Assembly: GCF_002846415.1 (NCBI RefSeq)
Contig: NZ_PJMX01000001.1
Location: forward strand, 7,068,001-7,132,000
DNA length: 64,000 nt
Source: Streptomyces sp. TLI_146
GTDB taxonomy: Bacteria > Actinomycetota > Actinomycetes > Streptomycetales > Streptomycetaceae
Direction: 5' to 3'
Shown: positions 43,723-54,652 of the stretch, one piece after another
Position numbering within the stretch: position 1 is the stretch's first letter
Layout: the number at the start of each line of letters is the position of its first letter
Translations under genes and position numbers: made by a program
Notes under the pieces: generated by a model
Told to the model about the DNA's origin: nothing
Database searches by the model: none
The model's input: only the letters and a program-made list of their open reading frames with translations

Positions 43723-44721
43723 ATGGACTTCGGACTCGTCCTGCAGACCGACCCGCCCGCCTCGACCGTCGTCGGCCTCATGCGCCGCGCGGAACGCAAC
43801 GGCTTCCGCTACGGCTGGACCTTCGACTCGGCGGTCCTGTGGCAGGAGCCGTTCGTCATCTACAGCCGCATCCTGGAGCACACGCGGCAGATGCACGTCG
43901 GCCCGATGGTGACCAACCCGGGCACCCGGACCTGGGAGGTCACCGCCTCCACCTTCGCCACCCTCAACGACATGTACGGCAACCGCACGGTGTGCGGCAT
44001 CGGCCGCGGCGACTCCGCGATGCGCGTCGCCGGACGCAAACCCAACACCCTGGCCCGCCTCGGCGAGGCCATCGGCGTCATCCGCGACCTCGCGGAGGGC
44101 CGCGAGGCCGAGGTCGACGGACAGCGCCTGAAGCTGCCCTGGGTCAGGGACGGCAGGCTGCCCGTCTGGATGGCGGCGTACGGACCGAAGGCGCTGGCCC
44201 TCGCCGGGCAGAAGGCCGACGGCTTCATCCTCCAGCTCGCGGACCCGTTCCTGACCGAGTGGATGGTCAAGGCGGTCCGCACGGCCGCCGTGGAGGCCGG
44301 GCGCGACCCCGCCTCCGTGACCATCTGCGTCGCCGCGCCCGCCTACGTCGGCGACGACCTCGGCCACGCCCGCGAGCAGTGCCGCTGGTTCGGCGGCATG
44401 GTCGGCAACCACGTCGCCGACCTGGTGTCCCGGTACGGCGAGCACTCGGGCCTGGTGCCCGAGGCGCTCACCGACTACATCAAGGCCCGCCAGGGCTACG
44501 ACTACAGCCACCACGGCCGCACCGACAACCCGGACACCGCCTTCGTCCCGGACGAGATCGTCGACCGCTTCTGCCTCCTCGGCCCCGTCGAGGCGCACAT
44601 CGAGAAGCTGAAGGCGCTGCGCGACCTGGGCGTCGACCAGTTCGCGGTGTACGCGATGCACGACGCCCGGGAAGCGGTCATCGACGCGTACGGGGAGCGG
44701 GTGATCCCGGCGCTGAGCTGA
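43723..44721 (+). CDS. F420-dependent LLM-class oxidoreductase (TIGR03842-like)
   Basis: A 332-residue TIM-barrel luciferase-like protein. LLM features include FGLVLQTDPPASTVVGLM, MHVGPMVTNPGTRTWEVTAS, RTVCGIGRGDSAM and LPVWMAAYGPKALALAGQKADG. It belongs to the group I remember as the F420-dependent family found with hydantoinase genes. It follows dihydropyrimidinase by 16 nt. No PreT/PreA or PydA dehydrogenase is present, so this enzyme is the best candidate in the operon for interconverting pyrimidine and dihydropyrimidine, or for another redox step. That role is inference. A terminator hairpin follows at 44730. Confidence 0.85.
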   Translation: MDFGLVLQTDPPASTVVGLMRRAERNGFRYGWTFDSAVLWQEPFVIYSRILEHTRQMHVGPMVTNPGTRTWEVTASTFATLNDMYGNRTVCGIGRGDSAMRVAGRKPNTLARLGEAIGVIRDLAEGREAEVDGQRLKLPWVRDGRLPVWMAAYGPKALALAGQKADGFILQLADPFLTEWMVKAVRTAAVEAGRDPASVTICVAAPAYVGDDLGHAREQCRWFGGMVGNHVADLVSRYGEHSGLVPEALTDYIKARQGYDYSHHGRTDNPDTAFVPDEIVDRFCLLGPVEAHIEKLKALRDLGVDQFAVYAMHDAREAVIDAYGERVIPALS

Positions 44722-44729
44722 GGAATTGC

Positions 44730-44759
44730 GGGGGCGCCCGGCCCGCACCGGGCGCCCCC
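44730..44759 (+). terminator. Hairpin after the LLM oxidoreductase gene
   Basis: Perfect 12-bp stem GGGGGCGCCCGG (44730-44741) and CCGGGCGCCCCC (44748-44759), loop CCCGCA, without a T-tract. It may end or weaken transcription before the permease gene. Confidence 0.6.
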
Positions 44760-44830
44760 GTCCCCGTAACCCGCCCCTCCCCACGGCCCGTTCGCCCTCC
44801 CCCTCGTCCCCCGAACGAATGGCCCCGCCC

Positions 44831-46340
<1,510 letters not shown>

Positions 46341-46342
<2 letters not shown>

Positions 46343-46515
46343 GGGCGCGGGGAACTGCGCGACCAGCCCCCCACTCAGCCGCAGACAAACTCCGGGCCAA
46401 AAAGGGGCGCGGGGAACGGCGCGACAAGGCCCCCACTCGGCCGCAGACAAACTCCGGGCCAAGAAGGGGCGCGGGGAACGGCGCGACAAGCCCCCACCGG
46501 CCCGCAGCCGACCAT
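46341..46515 (+). repeat. Three tandem copies of the dispersed repeat
   Basis: Copies begin with AGGGGCGCGGGGAAC at 46341, 46403 and 46465, a period of exactly 62 bp. The second and third have GGGAACGGCGCGACAA in place of GGGAACTGCGCGACCA. Each is joined by AAACTCCGGGCCAAAAA-like sequence. The first starts at the permease stop codon region. They lie between convergent genes. Confidence 0.85.
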
Positions 46516-46534
46516 CCGCCCCCCAGCGGAACGC

Positions 46535-47590
46535 TTAGGGCACCCTCGCGGTCCACTCCTCGTTCGAGAACTTCGTCTCCGCCAGGTCACGTGCCCGGCT
46601 CATCTCCTCCTCCGTCACACGGCCCTCGGCCAGCCCGTACCGCCCCCGGAACGAGGCGATCATCCGGTCGATGACCGCCTCGCGGGGCAGGCCCGTCTGG
46701 CGGCGGAGCGGGTCGACGCGCTTCTTCGCGCTCTTCGTGCCCTTGTCGGAGAGCTTCTCGCGGCCGATACGGAGGACTTCCAGCATCTTGTCGGCGTCGA
46801 TGTCGTACGCCATCGTCACGTGGTGCAGCACCGCGCCCTCGTCCGCGACCACCCGCTTCTGCGCGGCGCCCGCGATCTTGCCCGCGTCCGTGGCGATGTC
46901 GTTCAGCGGCTGGTACCAGGCCTTCACACCCATGTCGCCGAGCGCGCCCAGCACCCAGTCGTCCAGGTAGGCGTAGCTGTCCGCGAAGGACAGGCCCTGG
47001 ACCAGGGCGTCGGGGACCGAGAGCGAGTACGTGATGGTGTTGCCCGGTTCGATGAACATGGCGCCGCCGCCCGACACCCGGCGCACCACCGTGATCCCGT
47101 GGCGCTCGGCGCCCTCCGGGTCGACCTCGTTGCGCAGCGACTGGAAGCTGCCGATCACCACCGCCGGGGCGCCCCACTCCCACACCCGGAGGGTGGGCGG
47201 GCGGCGCCCGGCCGCCACCTCGGCGGTGATCACCTCGTCGAGCGCCATGTGCAGGGCGGGGGACTGGGGGCCGTCGTGGATCAGCTGCCAGTCGTAGTCC
47301 GTCCAGTCCGTCGCGTGCGCGAGCGCGCGGCGGACCGCGACGCCTACGCCCTCCGACGTCAGTCCGTACATCGTCGTGTCCGGCGGCAGCGCCGCGTCGA
47401 TACGGGCCGCGAGCCCGGCGGCGTTCGTGTCGGCCGGGGCGCCCTCCAGCGCGTTGTTGATCGCCAGGATCGCCTCGTCCGGTTCGAGGAAGAAGTCACC
47501 CGCCACCCGCACACCGCTCAGCACGCCGTCCTCGACGTCCAGATCCACCACCACGAGCTTGCCGCCGGGGACCTTGTACTCACCGTGCAC
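46535..47590 (-). CDS. Lipoate-protein ligase A-like protein with N-terminal accessory domain
   Basis: A 351-residue protein. Residues 1-85 (HGEYKVPGGKLVVVDLDVED, then VRVAGDFFLEPDEAILAINN) match the small accessory domain that lies at the C-terminus of E. coli LplA. Residues 95-340 are the BPL/LplA/LipB catalytic fold with HMALDEVI, VVRRVSGGGAMFIEPGNTIT and the catalytic Lys in DAGKIAGAAQKR. It would attach lipoate or octanoate to E2/GcvH lysines. GTG 47590 follows GGAGGAG. The upstream stretch to 47686 is rejected because it overlaps the divergent promoter. Confidence 0.88.
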   Translation of the reverse strand: MHGEYKVPGGKLVVVDLDVEDGVLSGVRVAGDFFLEPDEAILAINNALEGAPADTNAAGLAARIDAALPPDTTMYGLTSEGVGVAVRRALAHATDWTDYDWQLIHDGPQSPALHMALDEVITAEVAAGRRPPTLRVWEWGAPAVVIGSFQSLRNEVDPEGAERHGITVVRRVSGGGAMFIEPGNTITYSLSVPDALVQGLSFADSYAYLDDWVLGALGDMGVKAWYQPLNDIATDAGKIAGAAQKRVVADEGAVLHHVTMAYDIDADKMLEVLRIGREKLSDKGTKSAKKRVDPLRRQTGLPREAVIDRMIASFRGRYGLAEGRVTEEEMSRARDLAETKFSNEEWTARVP

Positions 47591-47674
47591 CGCTGCTCCT
47601 CCATCCGTTCCGAGCGGAATCAACGGTAGACGGGGGGTCTGACATTCCACGGAGGGCGTCGCTAGCCTGCCGGG

Positions 47675-49549
47675 ATGGCCGATCACCTAGCTCACGCCGT
47701 GTTCGCCGGAGAAGCCGTGAACGCCGCGGATCCGTACGCCGCGCCCCCGTTCACCACCCGCCCCACCCTCCAGGGCACCTTCGGGATGGTCTCCTCCACC
47801 CACTGGCTGGCCTCGCAGTGCGCCATGGCCGTCCTGGAGGACGGCGGGAACGCCTTCGACGCCGCCGTCGCCGCGGGCTTCGTCCTCCACGTTGTCGAGC
47901 CGCATATGAACGGCCCGGCCGGCGAGGTGCCGATCCTGCTCGCCCCGGCCGGGGGCGCGGTGCGGGTGCTGTGCGGCCAGGGGCCCGCGCCCGCCGGGGC
48001 GACGGCCGACCGCTACCGCTCGCTCGGGCTGGACCTCGTGCCCGGCACCGGTCCGCTCGCGGCCGCCGTGCCCGGCGCCTTCGACGCCTGGATGCTCCTG
48101 CTGCGCGACCACGGCACCAAACCGCTCGCCGACGTACTGAAGTACGCCATCGGATACGCAGAGGACGGGCATCCGCTCGTCGAGCAGGTCGGGGAGACCG
48201 TGGACGGGGTGCGCGCGCTCTTCGAGAGGGAGTGGCACTCCTCGGCCGAGGTGTATCTGCCGGGCGGCCGCGCCCCGCGCCCGGGGCGGCTGCTGCGCAA
48301 CCCGGCCCTGGCGCGCACCTGGCGGCGCCTCCTCAAGGAGTCGGCCCCCACGCGCGCGTCCGCGACCGGGGACGGCCGGGTGCGGCAGATCGAGGCGGCC
48401 CGGCGCGTCTGGCGCGAGGGGTTCGTCGCCGAGGCGCTGCTCGCGCAGGCGCACCGCCCCACCCTGGACACCAGCGGAGAGCGCCACACCGCCACCCTGA
48501 CGGCGGCCGACCTCGCCGGGTGGTCCGCGACGTACGAGGACCCGGTGACGTACGACTGGAACGGCTGGACCGTGTGCAAGGCGGGCGGCTGGAGCCAGGC
48601 GCCCGCGTTCCTCCAGCAACTGGCGCTGCTTCCGGACGAGTTGCCGCCGTACGGCTCCGCCGAGTACGTCCACCTCCTCGTCGAGGGGTGCAAGCTCGCC
48701 ATGGCCGACCGGGAGGCCTGGTACGGGGACGCGGCCCCGGTGCCGCTCGACGAGCTGCTCTCGGACGACTACAACGCGGCCCGGCGCGCGCTCGTCGGCG
48801 CCGGGGCCTCGTACGAGCTGCGGCCCGGCAGCCCCGGCGGGCGCCCGCCCCGGATCGCCCGTGAGGCATTACGCGCGCGTGGCGCGGACACCGGCGTACG
48901 GGCGGCGGGCGCCGGAGAGCCGACCGTCGCCGCCAACGGCGCCACCCGGGGCGACACCTGCCACCTGGACGTGGTCGACCGCTGGGGCAACATGGTCGCC
49001 GCGACCCCGAGCGGCGGCTGGCTCCAGTCCAACCCGGTCGTCCCCGAGCTCGGCTTCCCGCTCGGCACCCGGCTCCAGATGGCCTGGCTGGAGGAGGGGC
49101 TGCCGAACACGCTGACGCCGGGGCGCCGCCCCCGTACGACGCTGTCGCCCACCCTGGCGCTGCGCGACGGCGTACCGGTGCTGGCGTTCGGCACGCCCGG
49201 CGGGGACCAGCAGGACCAGTGGCAGCTGCACTTCTTCCTCGCCGTCGCCCTCGGCGCGGGCGAGCGCGGCGGACTCGGCCTCCAGGGCGCGATCGACGCC
49301 CCGAACTGGCACAACGACTCCTTCCCGAGCTCGTTCTACCCACGGGCGACCCGGCCCGGCAGTGTCACGGTCGAGGCGCGGACCGGCGCGGAGGTGGTGG
49401 CGGGGCTGCGGCGGCGGGGGCACCGGGTCACGGTCGGCGGCGCCTGGTCGGAGGGGCGGCTGTGCGCGGTCGCCCGCGACCCGGGGACCGGGATCCTGTC
49501 CGCCGCCGCGAATCCGCGCGGGATGCAGGGGTACGCGGTGGGGCGCTGA
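47675..49549 (+). CDS. Gamma-glutamyltranspeptidase-family protein, cytoplasmic type
   Basis: A 624-residue GGT-fold Ntn-hydrolase without a signal peptide. The cleavage/nucleophile Thr is probably Thr428 in RGDTCHLDVVDRWGN, where the usual T-T-H is T-C-H. Other marks are GGNAFDAAVAAGFVLHVVEP and FGTPGGDQQDQWQLHFF. These differ from classical ggt and recall YwrD-type or amidohydrolase relatives, so the substrate may not be glutathione. TAGCCT lies 6 nt before the ATG. Divergent from the lipoate ligase. Confidence 0.85.
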   Translation: MADHLAHAVFAGEAVNAADPYAAPPFTTRPTLQGTFGMVSSTHWLASQCAMAVLEDGGNAFDAAVAAGFVLHVVEPHMNGPAGEVPILLAPAGGAVRVLCGQGPAPAGATADRYRSLGLDLVPGTGPLAAAVPGAFDAWMLLLRDHGTKPLADVLKYAIGYAEDGHPLVEQVGETVDGVRALFEREWHSSAEVYLPGGRAPRPGRLLRNPALARTWRRLLKESAPTRASATGDGRVRQIEAARRVWREGFVAEALLAQAHRPTLDTSGERHTATLTAADLAGWSATYEDPVTYDWNGWTVCKAGGWSQAPAFLQQLALLPDELPPYGSAEYVHLLVEGCKLAMADREAWYGDAAPVPLDELLSDDYNAARRALVGAGASYELRPGSPGGRPPRIAREALRARGADTGVRAAGAGEPTVAANGATRGDTCHLDVVDRWGNMVAATPSGGWLQSNPVVPELGFPLGTRLQMAWLEEGLPNTLTPGRRPRTTLSPTLALRDGVPVLAFGTPGGDQQDQWQLHFFLAVALGAGERGGLGLQGAIDAPNWHNDSFPSSFYPRATRPGSVTVEARTGAEVVAGLRRRGHRVTVGGAWSEGRLCAVARDPGTGILSAAANPRGMQGYAVGR

Positions 49550-49637
49550 CCCGGGCCGCCCGCCGACGTCACCTCGATGACGCCCGGAATTGGGGCCACG
49601 TTCGTCGATTGTCAGTGGGGCATGTTTTGCTGGACGC

Positions 49638-50474
49638 ATGATCGAAGGGTTGCTCGCAGAGTTTCTGGAAGTCCGGTCGTCCCACGTCGAGGAGGCGGTC
49701 CGCAAGGCGGCGGCCGTCGAGATCATGCCGCGCTTCCGCCAGCTCGCCGCGCACGAGGTCCTGGAGAAGAGCGGCCCGCACGACCTGGTGACGGTCGCCG
49801 ACCGGCGCGCCGAGGAGTTCCTGACCGAGGCCCTGACCGAGTTGCTGCCCGGCTCGGCCGTCGTCGGCGAGGAGGCCGTCGCGGCCGACCCGTCGGTGTA
49901 CGACGCGCTGGGCGGCGACGCGCCGGTGTGGATCGTCGACCCGGTCGACGGGACCCGCCAGTTCGTCCGCGGCGAGGAGGGCTTCTGCACCCTGGTGGCG
50001 CTCGCGCACCGCGGCGAGGTGCTGGCGTCGTGGACGTACGGGGCGGCGCTGGACGTCATGGCGGTCGCGGTCCGCGGCCGGGGCGCGACGTTCAACGGCG
50101 CGGCGATACGGTCCGGGGCGCCCGCGCCCGGCGCGGTGATCGAGGTCGCCACCTCCCACCCGGACTACACGACGGACGACCAGAAGCGCGCGCTGCTCGG
50201 GCTGCGCACTGACGGCGTCAGCCCGCGCCCGTGCGGCTCGGCCGGGCTCGAATACCTGGCGGTCGCGCGCGGCGAGCTGGACGCGACCGCGTTCTCCTGG
50301 GAGCTGGCCTGGGACCACGCGGCCGGCCTGCTCCTGGTGACCGAGGCGGGCGGGGTCCACACCACGGTGACGGGCGAGCCGTTCCGGATAACCGGCGGCA
50401 ACGCACTGCCGTTCACGGCCGCCCGGGACGCGGCGACCGCGGAGCGGGTGCGGAGGCTGCTGGCGGGGGAGTGA
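49638..50474 (+). CDS. Inositol monophosphatase-family phosphatase
   Basis: A 278-residue Mg2+-dependent phosphatase. Metal motifs: GEEAVAAD (Glu), WIVDPVDGTRQFVRG (Asp-Asp-Gly-Thr) and AWDHAAGLLLVTEAGG. It could act on inositol-1-phosphate, histidinol phosphate or FBP; HisN-like members share the 'DPVDGTRQFV' form. No pathway neighbour decides this. ATG 49638 begins the first family-like residues. Confidence 0.88.
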   Translation: MIEGLLAEFLEVRSSHVEEAVRKAAAVEIMPRFRQLAAHEVLEKSGPHDLVTVADRRAEEFLTEALTELLPGSAVVGEEAVAADPSVYDALGGDAPVWIVDPVDGTRQFVRGEEGFCTLVALAHRGEVLASWTYGAALDVMAVAVRGRGATFNGAAIRSGAPAPGAVIEVATSHPDYTTDDQKRALLGLRTDGVSPRPCGSAGLEYLAVARGELDATAFSWELAWDHAAGLLLVTEAGGVHTTVTGEPFRITGGNALPFTAARDAATAERVRRLLAGE

Positions 50475-50631
50475 GCGGACGCGGGAGCCGCCGCGGGGAG
50501 AGGGATGCGGCCGAACGCCCGCCCCGGGCCCCCGCGCGGCCGCCTGGCGCAACCGCGCCCACCCCGGGCCTGATTGTCCGCGGCCCGGAATATGCTGGGT
50601 GCCTTGGCCACAAGGGCGTGAGGAGCCGAAG

Positions 50632-52056
50632 GTGCCGTCGATGCTCGATGCCGTCGTCGTGGGGGCGGGGCCCAATGGACTGACCGCCGCGGTCGAACTG
50701 GCCAGGCGTGGTCTGTCCGTTGAGGTCTTCGAGGCCAAGGACACCATCGGGGGCGGCGCCAGGACCGAGGAGCTCACCCTCCCCGGCTTCCGCCACGACC
50801 CCTGCTCCGCCGTGCACCCGCTGGGCATCGGCTCCCCGGCCTTCCGCCGGATGCCGCTCGACCGGTACGGACTGGAGTGGCTGCACCCCGAACTGCCCAT
50901 GGCGCACCCCTTCGACGACGGCACCGCGGCCGTGCTCGCCCGCTCGGTCGCCGAGACCGCCGCGTCGTTCGGCCCGCGCGACGCGGGCACGTACCGCAGG
51001 CTGGTGGCGCCGTACGTGGACAAGTGGGACGTCCTGGCGCGCGATTTCATGTCGCTGCCGCTGAGCGCCCTGCCCCGCGACCCGATCGGCCTCGCCCGCT
51101 TCGGCATCGACGGACTGCCGCCGTACGCGTGGACGATGCGCCGCTTCCGGGACGACCGGGCGCGCGCGTTGCTGGCCGGGCTCGTCGGCCATGTCATCGC
51201 GCCGCTGAGCGGGGTGGCGACCTCCGCCGTCGGCCTGGTCTTCGCGCTCGCCGCGCACGCGAACGGCTGGCCGCTGCCGCGCGGCGGCTCGCAGTCGATC
51301 TCGGACGCGCTCGCCGCGTACCTGCGCGACCTGGGCGGCTCGGTGCACACCGGCTTCGAGGTGAAGCGGCTCGACGACCTGCCGCCCGCGCGCGCGTACG
51401 TCTTCGACACCTCACCGACCGCGCTCGCCCGGATCGCGGGCCTGGGGCGGGCGTACGAGGGGTATCGGTACGGCGCGAGCGTGTTCAAGATCGATTACGC
51501 GCTTGACGGCCCGGTGCCGTGGACCGCGGCCGAGGCGCGGCGGGCCGGGACCGTGCAGGTCGGTCCGTCCAGCCGCGAGATCGGCGCCGCGCTGAGCCAG
51601 GCGTCCGGGGGCACCGCCCCCGAGACCCCGTTCCTGATCACCGCGCAGCCCAGCCTCGTCGACCCGTCGCGGGCGCCGGAGGGCAAGCACGTGTTCTGGG
51701 CGTACGGGCACGTGCCGAACGGGTGGGACGGCGACCTCACCGACGCGATGGAGCGCCAGATCGAGCGGTTCGCGCCGGGCTTCCGCGACCTCGTGCTCGC
51801 GCGCGCCACGGCCGGGCCGCCGCAGCTCGCGGCGCACAACGCGAACTATGTGGGCGGTGACATCGCGTGCGGCGCGGCGAGCGGGTTGCAGCTGCTGCTG
51901 CGGCCCACGCTGTCGCTGTTCCCGTACACGACCCGGCACCCGTCGGTGTTCCTCTGCTCCTCCGCGACCCCGCCCGGCCCCGGCGTGCACGGCATGTCCG
52001 GGCACAACGCGGCGAAGGCGGTCTGGCGGGCGCTTCGGAAGGCGGACGGGCGATGA
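50632..52056 (+). CDS. Phytoene-dehydrogenase-like FAD oxidoreductase
   Basis: A 474-residue flavoprotein. The N-terminal FAD-binding motif is AVVVGAGPNGLTAAVELARRG with VEVFEAKDTIGGGARTEELT after it. The C-terminal motif is VFLCSSATPPGPGVHGMSGHNAAKA. It belongs to the CrtI-like 'phytoene dehydrogenase-related' group, not to a carotenoid cluster here, so the substrate is unknown. GTG 50632 lies 6 nt after AGGAG; ATG 50641 is less well placed. The stop overlaps the next start in ATGA. Confidence 0.87.
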   Translation: MPSMLDAVVVGAGPNGLTAAVELARRGLSVEVFEAKDTIGGGARTEELTLPGFRHDPCSAVHPLGIGSPAFRRMPLDRYGLEWLHPELPMAHPFDDGTAAVLARSVAETAASFGPRDAGTYRRLVAPYVDKWDVLARDFMSLPLSALPRDPIGLARFGIDGLPPYAWTMRRFRDDRARALLAGLVGHVIAPLSGVATSAVGLVFALAAHANGWPLPRGGSQSISDALAAYLRDLGGSVHTGFEVKRLDDLPPARAYVFDTSPTALARIAGLGRAYEGYRYGASVFKIDYALDGPVPWTAAEARRAGTVQVGPSSREIGAALSQASGGTAPETPFLITAQPSLVDPSRAPEGKHVFWAYGHVPNGWDGDLTDAMERQIERFAPGFRDLVLARATAGPPQLAAHNANYVGGDIACGAASGLQLLLRPTLSLFPYTTRHPSVFLCSSATPPGPGVHGMSGHNAAKAVWRALRKADGR

Positions 52057-52589
52057 CGGGTTCTGCTTCGCGGCCGGAGATCGTGCTCGTCCGGGGCGAC
52101 ATCACGGAGCAGTCCGTGGACGCGATCGTCAACGCGGCCAACTCCTCGCTGCTGGGCGGGGGCGGGGTCGACGGTGCGATTCATCGGCGGGGCGGGCCGG
52201 AGATCCTGGCGGATTGCCGCCGGCTGCGCGCGTCCCACTACGGCAAGGGCCTGCCGACGGGGCGCGCCGTGGCCACGACCGCGGGCCGGCTCCCCGCGCG
52301 GTGGGTGATCCACACGGTGGGCCCGGTCTGGCAGCGGGACGAGGACCGCTCGGCCCTGCTGGCCTCCTGCTACCGGGAATCCCTGCGGGTGGCGGGGGAG
52401 TTGGGGGCTCGGACGGTGGCGTTCCCGGCGATCTCCACGGGGATCTATGGGTGGCCGTTGGACGATGGGGCGCGGGTCGCGGTGCGTACGGTGCGGGAGG
52501 CGGCGGCCGTGGCGGGGTCTGTGGAGGAGGTTCGCTTCGTCCTCTTCGACGAGAGGGCGTATCGGGCGTTCGAGGAGGCGGCGGGGTAG
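52053..52589 (+). CDS. Macrodomain protein (O-acetyl-ADP-ribose deacetylase type)
   Basis: A 178-residue single macrodomain of the YmdB/MacroD type. ADP-ribose motifs are VRGDITEQSVDAIVNAANSSLLGGGGVDGAIHR and AFPAISTGIYGWPLDDGA. It hydrolyses O-acetyl-ADP-ribose or removes ADP-ribose from Asp/Glu. It is translationally coupled (ATGA) to the flavoprotein gene. The functional link between the two is unknown. Confidence 0.93.
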   Translation: MTGSASRPEIVLVRGDITEQSVDAIVNAANSSLLGGGGVDGAIHRRGGPEILADCRRLRASHYGKGLPTGRAVATTAGRLPARWVIHTVGPVWQRDEDRSALLASCYRESLRVAGELGARTVAFPAISTGIYGWPLDDGARVAVRTVREAAAVAGSVEEVRFVLFDERAYRAFEEAAG

Positions 52590-52646
52590 GCAGGCGGGTT
52601 CGTTTTGCCCCTCCCCGCCCCGTTCCCTTAACCCTCCGGGGGCGGG

Positions 52647-53075
52647 TCATCCGCGGGCCGGTGGCGGGCTGGCCGCGCAGTTCCCCGCGCCCCTTCTCGG
52701 GTCGGTGTTTGCGTGCGGGTTGTGTGTGGTTGCTCGCGCAGTTCCCCGCGCCCCTTGCGGGGCCGTGGCTGAGGGCGCTGCACTGCCCAGGTAGCTTCTC
52801 GGCCGCCCGTGCCCGCAACCCCCTAGGGGCGCGGGGAACTGCGCGGCCAGCCACAGACGGCCCGCAGACGAACATGCACCGGGCGAGGGCCGCCCCACGG
52901 CCCGGGCCGACCCCAACCCCTTAGGGGCGCGGGGAACTGCGCGACCAGCCCACCACCGGCCCGCAGACGAACCCCGGGCCAAACAGGGGCGCGGGGAACT
53001 GCGCGGCCAGCCCGCCACCGGCCCGCAGACGAACCCCGGGCAGAACAGCCCCCGCGGACAAACTCCGGGCCAACA
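52647..53075. repeat. Cluster of six dispersed-repeat copies in a 546-bp gap
   Basis: Minus-strand copies lie at about 52652-52695 and 52715-52756. Plus-strand copies start at 52824, 52923 and 52985. A partial one lies at about 53047-53075. The two plus copies at 52923 and 52985 are 62 bp apart, the same period as at 46.3 kb. The inward-facing minus and plus sets can form a long hairpin with the 52757-52823 segment as loop. No gene could be supported in this gap. Confidence 0.8.
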
Positions 53076-53135
53076 GGAACGTTGATGTCGGATTCCTGCC
53101 AGCGGCAACCCCCGGCCGTGGCCGATGCTGGGCCC

Positions 53136-54641
53136 ATGAACCCCGTCGCCGCCCCCGCCGCCCCCGCCACCATGCACACCGACACCGAGCGCTGCGTGCG
53201 AGCCGTGCAGGCCAAGGACGCTCGTTTCGACGGGTGGTTCTTCACCGCCGTTCTGACCACGCGGATCTACTGCCGGCCCAGTTGCCCGGTCGTGCCGCCG
53301 AAGGTCGAGAACATGACCTTCTATCCGAGTGCCGCCGCCTGCCAGCAGGCCGGGTTCCGGGCCTGCAAGCGGTGTCGGCCGGACACCAGCCCGGGGTCGC
53401 CGGAGTGGAACGCCCGCGCCGACTCCGTGGCCCGCGCCATGCGGCTCATCCGGGACGGTGTCGTCGACCGCGAGGGCGTGTCCGGGCTCGCCGCGCGGCT
53501 CGGGTACAGCGCCCGCCAGATCGAGCGCCAGCTGCGCGCCGAGCTGGGCGCCGGGCCCCTCGCCCTGGCCCGCGCCCAGCGCGCCCAGACCGCCCGGATC
53601 CTCATCGAGACCACCGCGCTCCCGATGGCCGACGTCGCCTTCGCGGCGGGTTTCGCCTCCGTGCGCACCTTCAACGACACCGTCCGCGAGGTCTTCGCGC
53701 TCGCCCCCACCGAGCTGCGCACCCGCGCCGCGCGGGGCATCGCCCGCCAGGCCCCCGGCTCGATCGCCCTGCGGCTGCCCTACCGCGCCCCGCTCAACCC
53801 GGACAACCTCTTCGGGCATCTGGCCGCCACGGCCGTTCCCGGTGTGGAGGAGTGGCGCGGCGGCACGTACCGCCGCACGCTGTCCCTCCCGTACGGGCAC
53901 GGCATCGCCGAACTCACCCCCGGTCCCGACCACATCGGCTGTCTGCTCTCCCTCACCGATCTGCGCGACCTCACCCTCGCCATCAGCCGCTGCCGCTGGA
54001 TGCTCGACCTCGACGCCGACCCGGTCGCCGTCGACGACCGGCTGCGCGCCGACCCGCTGCTCGCCCCGCTGGTCGACAAGGCACCCGGACGCCGGGTGCC
54101 GCGTACCGTCGACGCGGCGGAGTTCGCCGTACGGGCGGTGCTCGGCCAGCAGGTCTCCACCGCCGCCGCCCGCACCCACGCGGCCCGCCTGGTGACCGCG
54201 CACGGTGAGCCGGTCGAGGACCCGGCGGGCGGGCTGACCCATCTGTTCCCCACCCCCGAGGCGCTGGCCGGGCTCGACCCCGAGTCCCTGGCCCTGCCGC
54301 GCAGCCGTCGCACCACCCTCACCACGCTCGTCTCCGCACTGGCCGACGGCAGCCTCGCCCTGGGTTTCGACACCGACTGGGACCGGGCGCGCGCCCAGCT
54401 CCTGGAGCTGCCCGGCTTCGGCCCCTGGACCGTCGAAGTGATCGCGATGCGGGCGCTCGGGGACCCGGACGCGTTCCTCCCCTCCGACCTGGGAGTGCGC
54501 CGCGCGGCCCAGTCGCTCGGCCTGCCCTCCTCGCCCGCCGCCCTCACCGCGAGCGCCGCCGCCTGGCGCCCGTGGCGGGCCTACGCCGTTCAGTACCTCT
54601 GGGCCACCGACGACCACCCCATCAACCGCCTTCCCGCGTGA
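53136..54641 (+). CDS. Ada-AlkA fusion: methyl-phosphotriester sensor and 3-methyladenine glycosylase
   Basis: A 501-residue adaptive-response protein. The N-terminal Ada zinc domain has Cys46, Cys50, Cys77 and Cys80 (IYCRPSCP and ACKRCRP); Cys46 is the likely methyl acceptor. An AraC-type HTH (about 100-190, GVSGLAARLGYSARQIERQL) follows, then an AlkA N-domain and an HhH-GPD glycosylase core with ELPGFGPWTVEVIAMRALGD and the Asp of FLPSDLGVRR. It senses alkylation, activates transcription and excises 3-methyladenine. GATGCT lies 6 nt before ATG 53136; ATG 53172 (MHTDTERC) is an alternative. The ogt gene follows 11 nt later. Confidence 0.94.
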   Translation: MNPVAAPAAPATMHTDTERCVRAVQAKDARFDGWFFTAVLTTRIYCRPSCPVVPPKVENMTFYPSAAACQQAGFRACKRCRPDTSPGSPEWNARADSVARAMRLIRDGVVDREGVSGLAARLGYSARQIERQLRAELGAGPLALARAQRAQTARILIETTALPMADVAFAAGFASVRTFNDTVREVFALAPTELRTRAARGIARQAPGSIALRLPYRAPLNPDNLFGHLAATAVPGVEEWRGGTYRRTLSLPYGHGIAELTPGPDHIGCLLSLTDLRDLTLAISRCRWMLDLDADPVAVDDRLRADPLLAPLVDKAPGRRVPRTVDAAEFAVRAVLGQQVSTAAARTHAARLVTAHGEPVEDPAGGLTHLFPTPEALAGLDPESLALPRSRRTTLTTLVSALADGSLALGFDTDWDRARAQLLELPGFGPWTVEVIAMRALGDPDAFLPSDLGVRRAAQSLGLPSSPAALTASAAAWRPWRAYAVQYLWATDDHPINRLPA

Positions 54642-54652
54642 GGACGTTCACG

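Noticed and set aside
52590..53135. Small genes in the repeat-filled gap
   Set aside because: All short frames are made of the dispersed repeat, have no start signals and differ between strands only as shadows of the repeat.
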